A stretch of DNA of 64,000 bases from DASYAE01 sp036501535. GTDB lineage: Bacteria > Actinomycetota > Actinomycetes > Streptomycetales > Catenulisporaceae. A model generated the notes under the pieces. The model did not search any database and was not told the origin of the DNA. It saw nothing but the letters and a program-made list of their open reading frames with translations. A program made the translations under genes and the position numbers. Of this stretch, positions 46,795 to 55,080 are shown in pieces (the first letter of the stretch is position 1; the number at the start of each line of letters is the position of its first letter). The DNA lies in contig DASYAE010000203.1 of assembly GCA_036501535.1 (NCBI GenBank), forward strand, positions 11,945 to 75,944, written 5' to 3'.

Positions 46795-47886
46795 CCTCTG
46801 CGAAGCCGGCTTGATGACGTTCAGGGTCGGGGCGAGCCCGCCGAGCCGTGTCGTCACGGCGAACAGCATGTCCGCGTGCTCACTCCACGCGAGGCCGTAG
46901 ACCCCTGATCCGTTCACCTCGTAGGTGCCAGTCGCGGTGGAATCGCCTGGAGCGTAGAGGTGCACGCTGCCGCTTCCGGCGCCGTCGACTCCCACGGCGA
47001 TCTCGCCGTTCGGTGCGATGGCGAGCGCGCCGGCGCGCGGGCCGGTCTGGTAGGCCCGGACCCGGGCGAGGCCGGTCAGCGCCAGCGATGTCGCATAGTA
47101 CTGACTCGACGCCGTGCAGGTCACGATGACGTCGCGGCCGTCGGAGGTCACGGCCAGGGCGTGGATCGTGGTGCAGCCGGACGAGGACGCGGTCTGCGCG
47201 GTGCGGACCGGGGCGCCGGAGGAGGTGTCGAACTCCTGGACCAGGGCCGGCTGTGCGTTCGCCGTGGCCGCTATCAGGAGGTCGGGAGCCGACGCCGCGG
47301 CCGCGAGCAGGGGAGCTGCGCTGAACGCGGGCTCCGCGTGAAGGGTGACCGCCCCCGGCGTCGTCCCGGTTCGCCCGGCCAGGTCGAGTACGCCGATGCC
47401 GGCCCCGGCCGCGGAGCCGTAGCCGAACCAGACCTCGTCGCCGACCGCCGCCAGGCTCAGCGGCGCCACGCCCGGGCCGGTGGAGTAGCGCGCGGTCTGC
47501 GCGAGTGTGCGGGTGTTGATGACCGCGATGGCGTCGTCGCCGCTCAGTGCGGCGTAAAGGGTCTGCTGGTCTGCCGAGAGCACCAACGAGGTCGCGCCCT
47601 GCTGGTCCGGGATCCGGGTGACTATGCGGCCGTCGAAGTCGGTGACCGCGATCTCGTCCGACCCCTGGCCGGACGAGACGAACAGGTGGAAGTGCGCCGA
47701 ATCGACGGCCATGGACGAGAAGCCGGTCAGCGGCAGGATCGTGCTCTGCACGGCGGCGAACGGGGCGCCGCCGGACCGGCCGGCCTCCATGATCGCCGAG
47801 CCGGTGAGGATGAACGCTGCGAAGGACACCAGAACCGACATGAGAATCGGTATCGCGGCGCGGGCGGAAATGACGCGGGCAGCCAT
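46789..47886 (-). CDS. YVTN-type beta-propeller protein, exported or membrane-anchored
   Basis: A 365-residue protein with one N-terminal hydrophobic segment (AIPILMSVLVSFAAFILTGSAIM), a signal anchor or uncleaved signal peptide. The remainder is a seven-bladed-type propeller with blades such as DEIAVTDFDGRIVTRIPDQQ and DDAIAVINTRTLAQTARYS. The start is the ATG at 47886, preceded by GGGGAGAG. The function is unknown; such propellers often bind proteins or glycans outside the membrane. It stands alone between the regulator gene, with which it overlaps tail to tail, and the deacetylase gene. Confidence 0.8.
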   Translation of the reverse strand: MAARVISARAAIPILMSVLVSFAAFILTGSAIMEAGRSGGAPFAAVQSTILPLTGFSSMAVDSAHFHLFVSSGQGSDEIAVTDFDGRIVTRIPDQQGATSLVLSADQQTLYAALSGDDAIAVINTRTLAQTARYSTGPGVAPLSLAAVGDEVWFGYGSAAGAGIGVLDLAGRTGTTPGAVTLHAEPAFSAAPLLAAAASAPDLLIAATANAQPALVQEFDTSSGAPVRTAQTASSSGCTTIHALAVTSDGRDVIVTCTASSQYYATSLALTGLARVRAYQTGPRAGALAIAPNGEIAVGVDGAGSGSVHLYAPGDSTATGTYEVNGSGVYGLAWSEHADMLFAVTTRLGGLAPTLNVIKPASQRS

Positions 47887-48103
47887 GGTCGAACTCTCCC
47901 CTCCAGAACTGCGGGCAGGTTTTACACACCCCGATGACCTGGGAGGTAAGGATGCCCGTATGCGACCCCTGGTACACCTAAGAATAGCTGGATGCACTGA
48001 CAGAATTCGGGGCCGCACGTGCTCGTGGAGATTGTGCGAGAGACCAGGTTTCGCCGCCTGCCGAGCCTTCTCCGGTCACGGCGGCGCAGCGTCAGGTTAC
48101 TTA

Positions 48104-48748
48104 TTACCGCAGTGTCACCGAGGTCGGACGCACCGCACTGAGGTACTGCGGTGTCCGAGACGACTGGCGCGGTGCGACCGCCCGGCCGGTCTTCTCGTCG
48201 ATGCGGCCGGCCGCGAGGCCCCGGTCGGCCAGCATGCGCAGGATGAACGGGACCGCGTCGACCGTGGTCAGGTAGCCGTTGTCGTGCATCAGGATGATGC
48301 CGCCGGGCTGCACCGTCGCGGCCGCGTCGGCGATCTCGCCGGTGCCCGCGCCGGCCCAGTCGCGGGTGTCGACCGTCCACAGGGTCTCGGTCAGGCCGAG
48401 GGCGGCGGCGGTGGAGCAGACCTCGGCGTCGGTGTCGCCGTAGGGCGGTCGGAAGAGGGTCGGCGTGCGGCCGGTGATGTGGGCGATCGCGCGCTGCGTC
48501 TTGGCGATCTCGTCGTGGGTGGCGTGCTGGCCGATGCGGGTGAGCCGGCGGTGGGTGAAGCCGTGGTTGCCGATCCACATGCCGGCCGCGCTCAGGGCAC
48601 GAAGATGGTCCGGGTGCCGCACCGCGTGCTCGCCCCAGATGAAGAACGTCGCCTTGGCGCCGCCCGCCTTCAGCGCGGCCAGCAGCGCCCGGGTGGAGCC
48701 CGGGTTCGGCCCGTCGTCGAAGGTCAGGGCCACATAGCGTTTGTCCAC
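48104..48748 (-). CDS. Polysaccharide deacetylase (CE4/NodB family)
   Basis: A 214-residue NodB-homology protein. The five-motif pattern is visible: ALTFDDGPNPGST (catalytic base Asp and metal-binding Asp), GNHGFTHRRL (HxxxH metal ligands), LFRPPYGDTDAEV, TLWTVDTRDWAG and GGIILMHDNG. It would remove N-acetyl groups from chitin oligomers, peptidoglycan or another glycan. The GTG start with GGAG six bases upstream gives no signal peptide, so it is either cytoplasmic or exported by another route, which is unusual for the family. It lies 96 bases downstream of the cupin gene on the same strand. Confidence 0.92.
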   Translation of the reverse strand: MDKRYVALTFDDGPNPGSTRALLAALKAGGAKATFFIWGEHAVRHPDHLRALSAAGMWIGNHGFTHRRLTRIGQHATHDEIAKTQRAIAHITGRTPTLFRPPYGDTDAEVCSTAAALGLTETLWTVDTRDWAGAGTGEIADAAATVQPGGIILMHDNGYLTTVDAVPFILRMLADRGLAAGRIDEKTGRAVAPRQSSRTPQYLSAVRPTSVTLR

Positions 48749-48844
48749 CAGAAACTCCGAACGGTGCGGTGCGCCGACAGATGCGGCAGTGCGGATTGTG
48801 GGTACTGAGACGCCCGGGAGGTCCGGGCGCAGGGTGCCGCCTCG

Positions 48845-49672
48845 CTACTTCGGCGGTCCGAACGGGTAGGTGTCGAGCCGCCCGCACATGCCGAACGTCC
48901 GCGCGTCCGTCTCCGGCGGCGGTTCGGCGCGCAGCCCGGCCGCGAGCAGATGGTCGATCCAGCCTTCGCGTAGCGCTGCGATGTGGCCGGCGGTGCGTTG
49001 GGCCGCGGCGAGCGGTCCGGACCGCCAGACGCCCTCCCACGCGTCCAGCCGGTCCGCGCGCAGGGCGATGGCCTGCCGGTAGAACTCGGCGAGCGCCTCG
49101 ATGTCGCCCGCGCCGATCTCCTTGGCCAGCCGCAGATACCCCTCGACTGCCAGGTCGCGGCGCCGGCGCGCGGCCTGCTCGTCGCCGGCCTGCGCAGCGT
49201 GCTGATAGGCGTCCGGGTCGGCCAGGATCTCCGGCGGGAAGGTCAGCACCGCGTCGCCGGCCTCCGGCAGGCCACTGTTCTGCATCACCACGACGACGCG
49301 CAGCGCGCCGTCCAGATTCACTGCGCGGTGCACCGTTCCCGGGCCGAACCAGGCGACCACTCCGCTGTGCAGCGGCGTCTTCTCGGCCCCTGAGGCGGTC
49401 AGCGTGTGCAGCTCGCCGTTGCCGCCGACGACCACGTATGCCTCGGTGCAGGCCAAGTGAACGTGCGGGGAGCCACCGCAGTGGCCGTCTGCGGCGGTCC
49501 AGTCGTAGACCTGCAGGCCGGAGACCGCGGTGCCGCCTGGGAAGGCCGGCGGCTCGGCCCCGCTGCGGGCACGGGCCAGCGCCTGGCTCAGGCTGTGGTC
49601 GGGGTTCGTGCTCGAGCCCTGGCTCTGGCCTGGATTCTGCTCGCGGGCCTGCGGATCCGGCTGCGTCACCAT
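48845..49672 (-). CDS. Cupin-domain protein, last gene of the Gfo/PmoA operon
   Basis: A 275-residue protein. After a Gln/Ser-rich lead, a cupin domain shows motif 1 SPHVHLACTEAYVVVG (metal ligands HxH and Glu) and motif 2 WFGPGTVHRAVN. The C-terminal 120 residues are helical and charged (AARRRRDLAVEGYLRLAKEI) with no family. It may bind a sugar or sugar acid and a metal. The ATG lies just inside the upstream PmoA-like gene (7-base overlap), so it is translationally coupled. It probably acts on the glycan that the locus handles; the exact reaction is unknown. Confidence 0.8.
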   Translation of the reverse strand: MVTQPDPQAREQNPGQSQGSSTNPDHSLSQALARARSGAEPPAFPGGTAVSGLQVYDWTAADGHCGGSPHVHLACTEAYVVVGGNGELHTLTASGAEKTPLHSGVVAWFGPGTVHRAVNLDGALRVVVVMQNSGLPEAGDAVLTFPPEILADPDAYQHAAQAGDEQAARRRRDLAVEGYLRLAKEIGAGDIEALAEFYRQAIALRADRLDAWEGVWRSGPLAAAQRTAGHIAALREGWIDHLLAAGLRAEPPPETDARTFGMCGRLDTYPFGPPK

Positions 49673-50610
49673 GACCGCTCCGCCAGGTGCCGCTCGATCC
49701 GGTCGCGGTTCCAGGCGCCGTCCGCGACGGTGATCCGGTAGCTGCGCGCCAGCGTCGCGCCGGCCGGCAGCATAAGGGCCTTGAAGAAGGCGAGCGACGG
49801 GTTGACCGCGGCGAAGGGCGCGCTGCGCACGAACCAGTGCGGATCGCCGCCGGGCGTGTCGGGCGCGGCCCGGAACAGCAGCGTGGCGTGGCCGTCCCGC
49901 TCGTCGAACTCGCCGGTGAAGGCCAGCCACGGCGCCGTGCGACCCATCGCCTCCGGGCCCTCGAGCCCGCCGCCGGCCTGGATCCGGCCGCTGGCGAAGG
50001 CGCGTGGGCCGCGCCAGAAGAAGCCGGTGTAGCCGGCCAGTTCCCGCCCGGCCACGGTCGGGCTGCCGAACTCGAGCTCGTGCCCGCTGACGTTGCGCAG
50101 CTCGGTGGCGAACTCCAGGGTCCAGTGCCCCTCGACCGGGTCGACCTGCGGGACCGACAGTGTCCGCGACTCGCGCAGCCAGACGTCGCCGTCCGGCGCG
50201 ACCCAGTCGAGCGTCTCGCCGAACCGGGCCGACCGGTCCGCCGAGGGGTCGAACTGCCCGAAGCCGGTGTGGTCGAGCCGCCCGACGTTCGGCAGCGCGA
50301 CGTAGCCGCCGTTCGGCGCGCCGTGCACGTAGCTGCCGCCGCCCCAGAAGTTGTTGCCGGACACGTGCGAGGCGGTCATCGCCAGGCCTTTGTGCCAGCG
50401 GTGGTCGTGCGGCCGGTGGTTCGTCACCACGCCGCCGGACAGGGTGCGCAGCGGATGGATGTAGGGCGCCGGGCACTCGAAGGCCGGCAGGTCGGGCCGG
50501 TAGTGGTAGCTCAGCAGCTCGACGCCGTCCGCGGTGACGGCGATCTTCGAGTGCTGCTCGTCGTGGGACAGAGCCGCGAGCGGGGACAGCGCCGTGGTCG
50601 TGTTCTTCAA
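49666..50610 (-). CDS. PmoA-like protein (DUF6807 family)
   Basis: A 314-residue protein of the family annotated PmoA/DUF6807, despite the name unrelated to methane monooxygenase. It has the conserved HPLRTLSGGVVTNHRPHDHR and WHKGLAMTASHVSGNNFWGG segments, and later FFWRGPRAFASGRIQ and LPAGATLARSYRITVADG. It resembles galactose-mutarotase-like beta sandwiches. Genes of this family regularly sit beside Gfo/Idh/MocA oxidoreductases in sugar loci. It overlaps both neighbours (ATGA with the oxidoreductase stop, 7 bases with the cupin gene). Confidence 0.88.
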   Translation of the reverse strand: MKNTTTALSPLAALSHDEQHSKIAVTADGVELLSYHYRPDLPAFECPAPYIHPLRTLSGGVVTNHRPHDHRWHKGLAMTASHVSGNNFWGGGSYVHGAPNGGYVALPNVGRLDHTGFGQFDPSADRSARFGETLDWVAPDGDVWLRESRTLSVPQVDPVEGHWTLEFATELRNVSGHELEFGSPTVAGRELAGYTGFFWRGPRAFASGRIQAGGGLEGPEAMGRTAPWLAFTGEFDERDGHATLLFRAAPDTPGGDPHWFVRSAPFAAVNPSLAFFKALMLPAGATLARSYRITVADGAWNRDRIERHLAERSW

Positions 50611-51794
50611 CGCTTCGCCTCCAGCGAGACGGCCGGGCCCGGGATGGCGGCGCCCCCGGTGGCGGGATCCCAGCCGGGACCGCCGTGCAGGCGGTGGTAG
50701 AACGGGTCGTCCGCGCCCAGCTGCTCGCGCCGCACCGGCTCGCCGGTCAGCGCGGATCGGTAGATCGCGGTGACCAGCTCCAGCGTCTCACGGCCCTCGG
50801 CGCCGCTGAGTGGCGGCCGTTCGCCGCGCTGCCACGCGTCCAGCAGGTACGGCAGCTGCGCCCGGTGCGAGCTCGGTATGTCAGCGCCCGAATCGGCCCA
50901 GGCGGCGAACCGGTCCCTGTCGGCGGCCAGGCGCGGCGCGGACGTCAGGGTCCAGTCGGCGGTGCTGTAGCCGTACAGGTGCCGGAGCTCCACCGAGGCG
51001 TCGGTGAAGTCGAACCGTAGGTAGCTCTCCTCGCGCGGCGACAGAACGCTGTTGAGCACGGTGGCGACGGCGCCGGAGGCGAAGGTGACCAGGGCGGCGG
51101 AGACGTCCTCGGTCTCGACGTCGCGGTCGAGGCGCGCGGCGGTCGCCCGCACCTCGGCCCAGTCGCCGAGCACGGACAGCATCAGGTCCATCTGGTGGAT
51201 GCCGTGGCCCATCGTCGGGCCGCCGCCCTCGGTCTCCCAGCGGCCGCGCCACGGCACGTCGTAGTACTCGTGCGGCCGATACCAGGCGGTGACGCACTGC
51301 GCGACCAGCGGCCGCCCGAACGCGCCGCCGCGGGCCAGCGCGCGCAGCCGCAGCGCGGCCGAGCCGAAGCGGTGCTGGAAGACCACTGACGCGTAGGGCC
51401 CGCCCTCGCGCTCGGCCGCGGTGATCCGGTCGTACTCGGCCAGGGACCGCGCCGGCGGCTTCTCGATCCAGACCCAGGCCCCTGCTTCGAGGCAGCGGAC
51501 CGCGTGGTCGGCGTGCGTGGACGGGGGACTGCACAGGTGCACCAGGTCGGGCCGGTCGCGCTCCAGCATCTCCTCGAGGGTGGCGCGCACGGCGGGGATC
51601 GAGTGCCGTGCGGCGAACGCCTTCAGCCGGTCCGGATCTGTGTCTACGGCAGCGACGATGTCGACGCGGTGCGCCTGAGAGCGCAGCGCCGGAACATGTG
51701 CGATCTCGGCGATACCTCCGGTGCCGACGATGGCGACGCGGGCACGGCGGCCGGGAGCTGACCCGGATGGGGATCCCAGAGGAGATGGAGTCAC
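50607..51794 (-). CDS. Gfo/Idh/MocA-family oxidoreductase
   Basis: A 395-residue NAD(P)-dependent sugar or cyclitol dehydrogenase. The N-terminal Rossmann motif is RVAIVGTGGIAEIAHVPAL, then VHLCSPPSTHAD and the EKPPARSLAEYD motif that holds the catalytic Lys. In the C-terminal domain, GGPTMGHGIHQMDLMLSVLG carries the GxxxDxxxH-like signature. The start is the GTG at 51794, with GGGAGG six bases upstream; the frame stays open for 112 more codons, but these are low-complexity and not family-like. It is the first gene of the operon with the PmoA-like and cupin genes and has a clear promoter and a GAAAGTTTC palindrome upstream. Confidence 0.92.
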   Translation of the reverse strand: MTPSPLGSPSGSAPGRRARVAIVGTGGIAEIAHVPALRSQAHRVDIVAAVDTDPDRLKAFAARHSIPAVRATLEEMLERDRPDLVHLCSPPSTHADHAVRCLEAGAWVWIEKPPARSLAEYDRITAAEREGGPYASVVFQHRFGSAALRLRALARGGAFGRPLVAQCVTAWYRPHEYYDVPWRGRWETEGGGPTMGHGIHQMDLMLSVLGDWAEVRATAARLDRDVETEDVSAALVTFASGAVATVLNSVLSPREESYLRFDFTDASVELRHLYGYSTADWTLTSAPRLAADRDRFAAWADSGADIPSSHRAQLPYLLDAWQRGERPPLSGAEGRETLELVTAIYRSALTGEPVRREQLGADDPFYHRLHGGPGWDPATGGAAIPGPAVSLEAKR

Positions 51795-51804
51795 GTACAG
51801 CCTC

Positions 51805-51817
51805 CCGAAAGTTTCGG
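51805..51817. promoter_or_regulatory. GAAA-N-TTTC operator for a LacI-type regulator
   Basis: CCGAAAGTTTCGG is a perfect 6+1+6 palindrome just downstream of the predicted transcription start and touching the ribosome-binding site. It matches the CGAA-N-TTCG / GAAANTTTC sites reported for streptomycete LacI regulators of xylan and xylobiose use (BxlR type). A LacI gene lies 450 bases upstream. Confidence 0.6.
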
Positions 51818-51842
51818 AATCGATTTCGACGCGACCGGACTG

Positions 51843-51871
51843 ACCGTACGCCGGGCTCGGCGGCTCGTCAA
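51843..51871 (-). promoter_or_regulatory. Promoter of the Gfo/PmoA/cupin operon
   Basis: Reading the - strand, TTGACG (51871-51866) and TACGGT (51848-51843) are 17 bases apart. Transcription would begin near 51836, about 42 bases before the GTG at 51794, with the operator palindrome inside the leader. Confidence 0.65.
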
Positions 51872-52260
51872 CGGCTTCGGCGGTCGCGCTGAAGCACGGT
51901 TCTGACGCTGCGACAGGACGGATCGGGAGGCAATCGCGAATCCGGATTTTCGAAAGCGGCCGACCGAGATCGGGCGCGGCGCGCGGGTCCGGCGGCGGGA
52001 GAACGGCTGCCGGACCGGCCGACGCGACGCCCCCGAGCCGAACCCGGCTGAGCGAGGCCGGATTGATCGCCTTACGGCGGCCCGGAATCGGCGGCAGGCA
52101 AGGCAACGCACTGCCGCTGTGCCGCGCCACTGCCGCGCAGCGGTCAACGCCGGGCCGTGCAGCCGCGGTACGGCCGAGCGCGCGCCGGAGCGGGCCCCGG
52201 CCGAGTTCCCTTCCGTCGGGCCGCTGCGTGGCTCTGAGAGGCTTCGTGGCTGAGAGCCCC

Positions 52261-53316
52261 TCAGGCCGCCCGCGGCGCCGCGGTGCTGCTGCGCTCGACC
52301 AAGCGGGTGGCCAGCTCGACCCGAAGCGCGCCGGGGCGCCGTCCGCGCGCCAGGTCGACCACCAGCCGGGCAGCCGTCACCGCCATCTCAGCCAGCGGCT
52401 GGCGGATCGTGGTCAGCGGCGGGCCGACCCAGCGCGCCACGGGCAGGTCGTCGAAGCCGACGACGCTCAGGTCGTCCGGGACCCGCAGGCCCAGCACCCG
52501 CGCCGCCTCGTAGAGCCCGAGCGCCTGGAGGTCGTTGCCGGCGAAGATCGCGGTCGGCCGGTCCGGCAGCCGCAGCAGCTCCATGCCGAGCGCGAAGCCC
52601 GCCTCGTGGTGGAAGTCCCCGGCCCGCACGAGCGAGGGATCGTAGGGCAGGCCCGCCGTTTCCAACGCGGCGCGGTAGCCGTCGACGCGCGCCCGGCTGC
52701 ACATCATCGTGCTCGGACCCGCCACCACGCCGACCCGCCGGTGGCCGAGCTCGAGCAGGTGCCGGGTCGCCGCGAGGCCGCCCTGCCAGTTGGTCGCGCC
52801 GACCGCCGGCACGTCCTCCTCCAGGTCGCCGGCCGGGTCTATCACCGCGAACGGGATGTCCCGCCCGGCCAGCTGCTCGCGCTGGGCCGGATCCAGCTTG
52901 GAGAGCACCAGGAGCACGCCGGTGGGCCGGCGCGCCAGCACGCCGTCCAGCCAGGACTGGCCCGGCACCAGGCGGCCCGCGGACTGGGACAGCACGAGGC
53001 TGAGCCCCTCCTCGTGCGCGACCTGCTCGGCGCCTCGGATCATCTCCATCGCCCACGCGCTCTCGAGCTCGTGGAACACCATGTCCAGCAGCGGTGCAGG
53101 CTGGCCGCCCCGGCGGCGGTAGCCGTACGCCTGGAGCAGCTCCTCGACCCGCTCGCGGGTCGCGGGGGCCACGTCGGCCCGGCCGTTGAGCACCTTCGAA
53201 ACTGTCGGAGCCGAGACCCCGGCCGCGCGGGCGATGTCCGCGAGCGTGGCCGTGTCGCCCGCGGCTTCGCGCGATGCCGGGGTGGCCCCCTGGATCCGGG
53301 TTGCTGATGAGGTCAC
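52261..53316 (-). CDS. LacI-family transcriptional regulator
   Basis: A 351-residue repressor. The N-terminal helix-turn-helix and hinge are TLADIARAAGVSAPTVSKVL followed by NGRADVAPATRERVEELLQA (residues 24-60). The sugar-binding core has GVLLVLSKLDPAQ, VGATNWQGGLAATRHLLELG, AIFAGNDLQALGLYEAA, SVVGFDDLPVARWVGPPLTT and IRQPLAEMA, all LacI hallmarks. It would release its operators on binding a sugar. The start is taken at GTG 53316 because a -10-like TACCAT (53328-53323) ends seven bases before it, a leaderless arrangement. It stands between two sugar transcription units, both with GAAA-N-TTTC-like sites, and is their likely regulator. Confidence 0.9.
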   Translation of the reverse strand: MTSSATRIQGATPASREAAGDTATLADIARAAGVSAPTVSKVLNGRADVAPATRERVEELLQAYGYRRRGGQPAPLLDMVFHELESAWAMEMIRGAEQVAHEEGLSLVLSQSAGRLVPGQSWLDGVLARRPTGVLLVLSKLDPAQREQLAGRDIPFAVIDPAGDLEEDVPAVGATNWQGGLAATRHLLELGHRRVGVVAGPSTMMCSRARVDGYRAALETAGLPYDPSLVRAGDFHHEAGFALGMELLRLPDRPTAIFAGNDLQALGLYEAARVLGLRVPDDLSVVGFDDLPVARWVGPPLTTIRQPLAEMAVTAARLVVDLARGRRPGALRVELATRLVERSSTAAPRAA

Positions 53317-53370
53317 GCTCGGATGGTAACGCCCCGGGGGGAAACCCGGGGGCGGCCGCCCCGTTCGGCG

Positions 53371-53381
53371 TGAAAGTTGCG
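53371..53381. promoter_or_regulatory. Degenerate GAAA-N-TTTC operator before the sugar importer
   Basis: TGAAAGTTGCG matches nine of eleven positions of CGAAA-N-TTTCG and ends eight bases before the -35 element. It suggests that the same LacI protein controls this operon and the oppositely oriented oxidoreductase operon. Confidence 0.4.
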
Positions 53382-53389
53382 AAAGCCCC

Positions 53390-53418
53390 TTGACGCTGGC
53401 GCGGCGCGGGCCTAGTTT
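53390..53418 (+). promoter_or_regulatory. Promoter of the sugar ABC importer operon
   Basis: TTGACG (53390-53395) and TAGTTT (53413-53418) with a 17-base spacer form one of the best promoter matches in the window. Transcription would start near 53425. Confidence 0.7.
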
Positions 53419-53673
53419 TCCCGCAACATTCGGTAATCGGTCCGCAACAGTCGGGGCCGGCGACCGGCCGTAGCCCGTCCGGAGCGGGCACAGGCCGGCT
53501 GGAAACCGCACCGCACTGCGGCCGGCCCCGACACGAACCGCCGAACCTCAGCACACCGGACGCCGAATGCCGAGCGCGACCGCTCCACGTCCGCACGCTC
53601 CACCGCTCCGGAGTTCCACGATCGTCCACCAGTGCACTCGGACCAGCTCAGACGAACACGCAGAGGTGTTTTC

Positions 53674-55080
53674 ATGAGATTCATCCCCGGGAAGCCCGGC
53701 GGCGGCCCGCTCAGCCGTCCGCTCAGCCGCCCTGCCGCCCAGCCGCGAGGACGTCGTCGCGCCCGCCCCGGCGGCGCGCACCCGTTTGGCCGCTCGTTCA
53801 TCGCCCTCACCGTGGGCGCCGCGCTCAGCCTGGGAGCCGCCGCCTGCAGCTCCTCCGGGGGCAGCGGCACCGGGAGCATAGGGACGATCAACGTATACAC
53901 GTACGCTGACAACTCGACGAACATCCAGCAGGAGGTCGTCAACGCGTTCAACAAGACCGGGAAGGGCACGGTCAAGCTGATCGACGTGACCGGCTCGGAC
54001 TACACCAACAAGCTGCGCTCGGCGATGACCTCCTCCGAGGCCCCGGACGTGTTCTTCAACTGGGGCGGCGGCAGCATCCTGCCGTACGCGCAGGCCGGCC
54101 GGCTGGTCGACCTGACCCCGTACTTCGACCAGGCCCCGCTCAAGGGCGCGTTCCTGCCCTCGATCGTGAACGCGGCGTCGATCGGCGGCAAGGACTACGG
54201 CGTGCCGATGCGCGGCATGCAGCCGGTGATCCTGTTCTACAACAAGGCCCTGTTCGCCCAGTACAACCTGCAGGCCCCGGACACCTGGGCCGCGATGCAG
54301 ACCGCGATCACGACCTTCAAGGCGCACAACGTCATCCCGTTCGCCCTCGGCGGCGCGGACAACTGGCCCTCGCTGATGTGGCTCGAGTACCTGACCGACC
54401 GCATCGGCGGCCCGTCGGTGTTCAACAAGATCGTCGGCACCTCCGACGGCTCCGGCTGGTCCAGCCCGGTGATCACCACCGCCCTGAACGACGCCAAGAC
54501 GCTGATCGACGAGGGCGCGTTCGGCAGCAGCTTCACCTCCACCAGCTACACCAACAACGCCGCGCCCGCCCTGCTGGGCTCCGGCAAGGCCGCGATGCAG
54601 CTGATGGGCTCCTGGGACTACGCGAACCAGCTGTCGAACTACCCGGACTTCGCCAAGAGCCAGGAGGGCTTCACCGACTTCCCGAACGTGCCCGGCGGCA
54701 CGGGCAACGCGGCCGACGTGGTAGGCAACCCGGCCAACTACTACTCGATCAACGCCTCGACCAAGTACAAGGGCACCGCGATCGCGTTCGTCGAGTACCT
54801 GGCGCAGTCCTCGTACGAGAAGGAGCTGCTGGCCGGCGGCTGGATCACCACCAACAGCAACACCTCCAGCCTGCTGCCGCAGTTCCCCAACCCGGCCTTC
54901 GGCGAGTTCCAGTTCGACATGGTGCAGAAGGCCCCGTCCTTCACCCTGTCCTGGGACCAGGCGCTGCCCACCACCGTCGGCAACCCGCTGGACACCGAGG
55001 TCGGCAAGTTCTTCGCCGGACAGGTGAGCGCCGCCCAGTTCGTCAGCGACATGGAAAACACGCAGAAGTCGGCCTCATGA
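53674..55080 (+). CDS. Sugar ABC transporter substrate-binding lipoprotein
   Basis: A 468-residue extracellular solute-binding protein of family 1. A long basic lead (about 45 residues) precedes the signal core SFIALTVGAALSLGAAACSS with a lipobox, so the mature protein is lipid-anchored. The binding domains show VFFNWGGGSILPYAQAGRLV, VPMRGMQPVILFYNKALF and TAIAFVEYLAQSSYEKELL. It would capture an oligosaccharide or sugar for the two permeases that follow. No ATPase gene is nearby; such importers usually share MsiK. AGAGGT precedes the ATG. The stop overlaps the first permease start. Confidence 0.93.
   Translation: MRFIPGKPGGGPLSRPLSRPAAQPRGRRRARPGGAHPFGRSFIALTVGAALSLGAAACSSSGGSGTGSIGTINVYTYADNSTNIQQEVVNAFNKTGKGTVKLIDVTGSDYTNKLRSAMTSSEAPDVFFNWGGGSILPYAQAGRLVDLTPYFDQAPLKGAFLPSIVNAASIGGKDYGVPMRGMQPVILFYNKALFAQYNLQAPDTWAAMQTAITTFKAHNVIPFALGGADNWPSLMWLEYLTDRIGGPSVFNKIVGTSDGSGWSSPVITTALNDAKTLIDEGAFGSSFTSTSYTNNAAPALLGSGKAAMQLMGSWDYANQLSNYPDFAKSQEGFTDFPNVPGGTGNAADVVGNPANYYSINASTKYKGTAIAFVEYLAQSSYEKELLAGGWITTNSNTSSLLPQFPNPAFGEFQFDMVQKAPSFTLSWDQALPTTVGNPLDTEVGKFFAGQVSAAQFVSDMENTQKSAS

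Larger units (their letters stand above)
51795..52260. other. Intergenic region, 466 bases, with promoter and operator only at its left end
   Basis: It lies between the oxidoreductase start and the end of the LacI gene, both on the - strand. The first 80 bases hold the operon promoter and palindrome listed separately. From about 51880 to 52260 I see no gene with a ribosome-binding site or protein-like composition, and no marked repeat. Confidence 0.6.
53317..53673. other. Intergenic region, 357 bases, between LacI and the sugar importer
   Basis: It contains a degenerate operator (53371-53381), a strong promoter (53390-53418) and a long leader of about 250 bases before the binding-protein start. 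CCGCAACA occurs at 53421-53428 and 53442-53449, 21 bp apart, with an inverted half-site GTTGCG at 53376-53381; these may be additional regulatory sites. No gene is seen. Confidence 0.6.
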
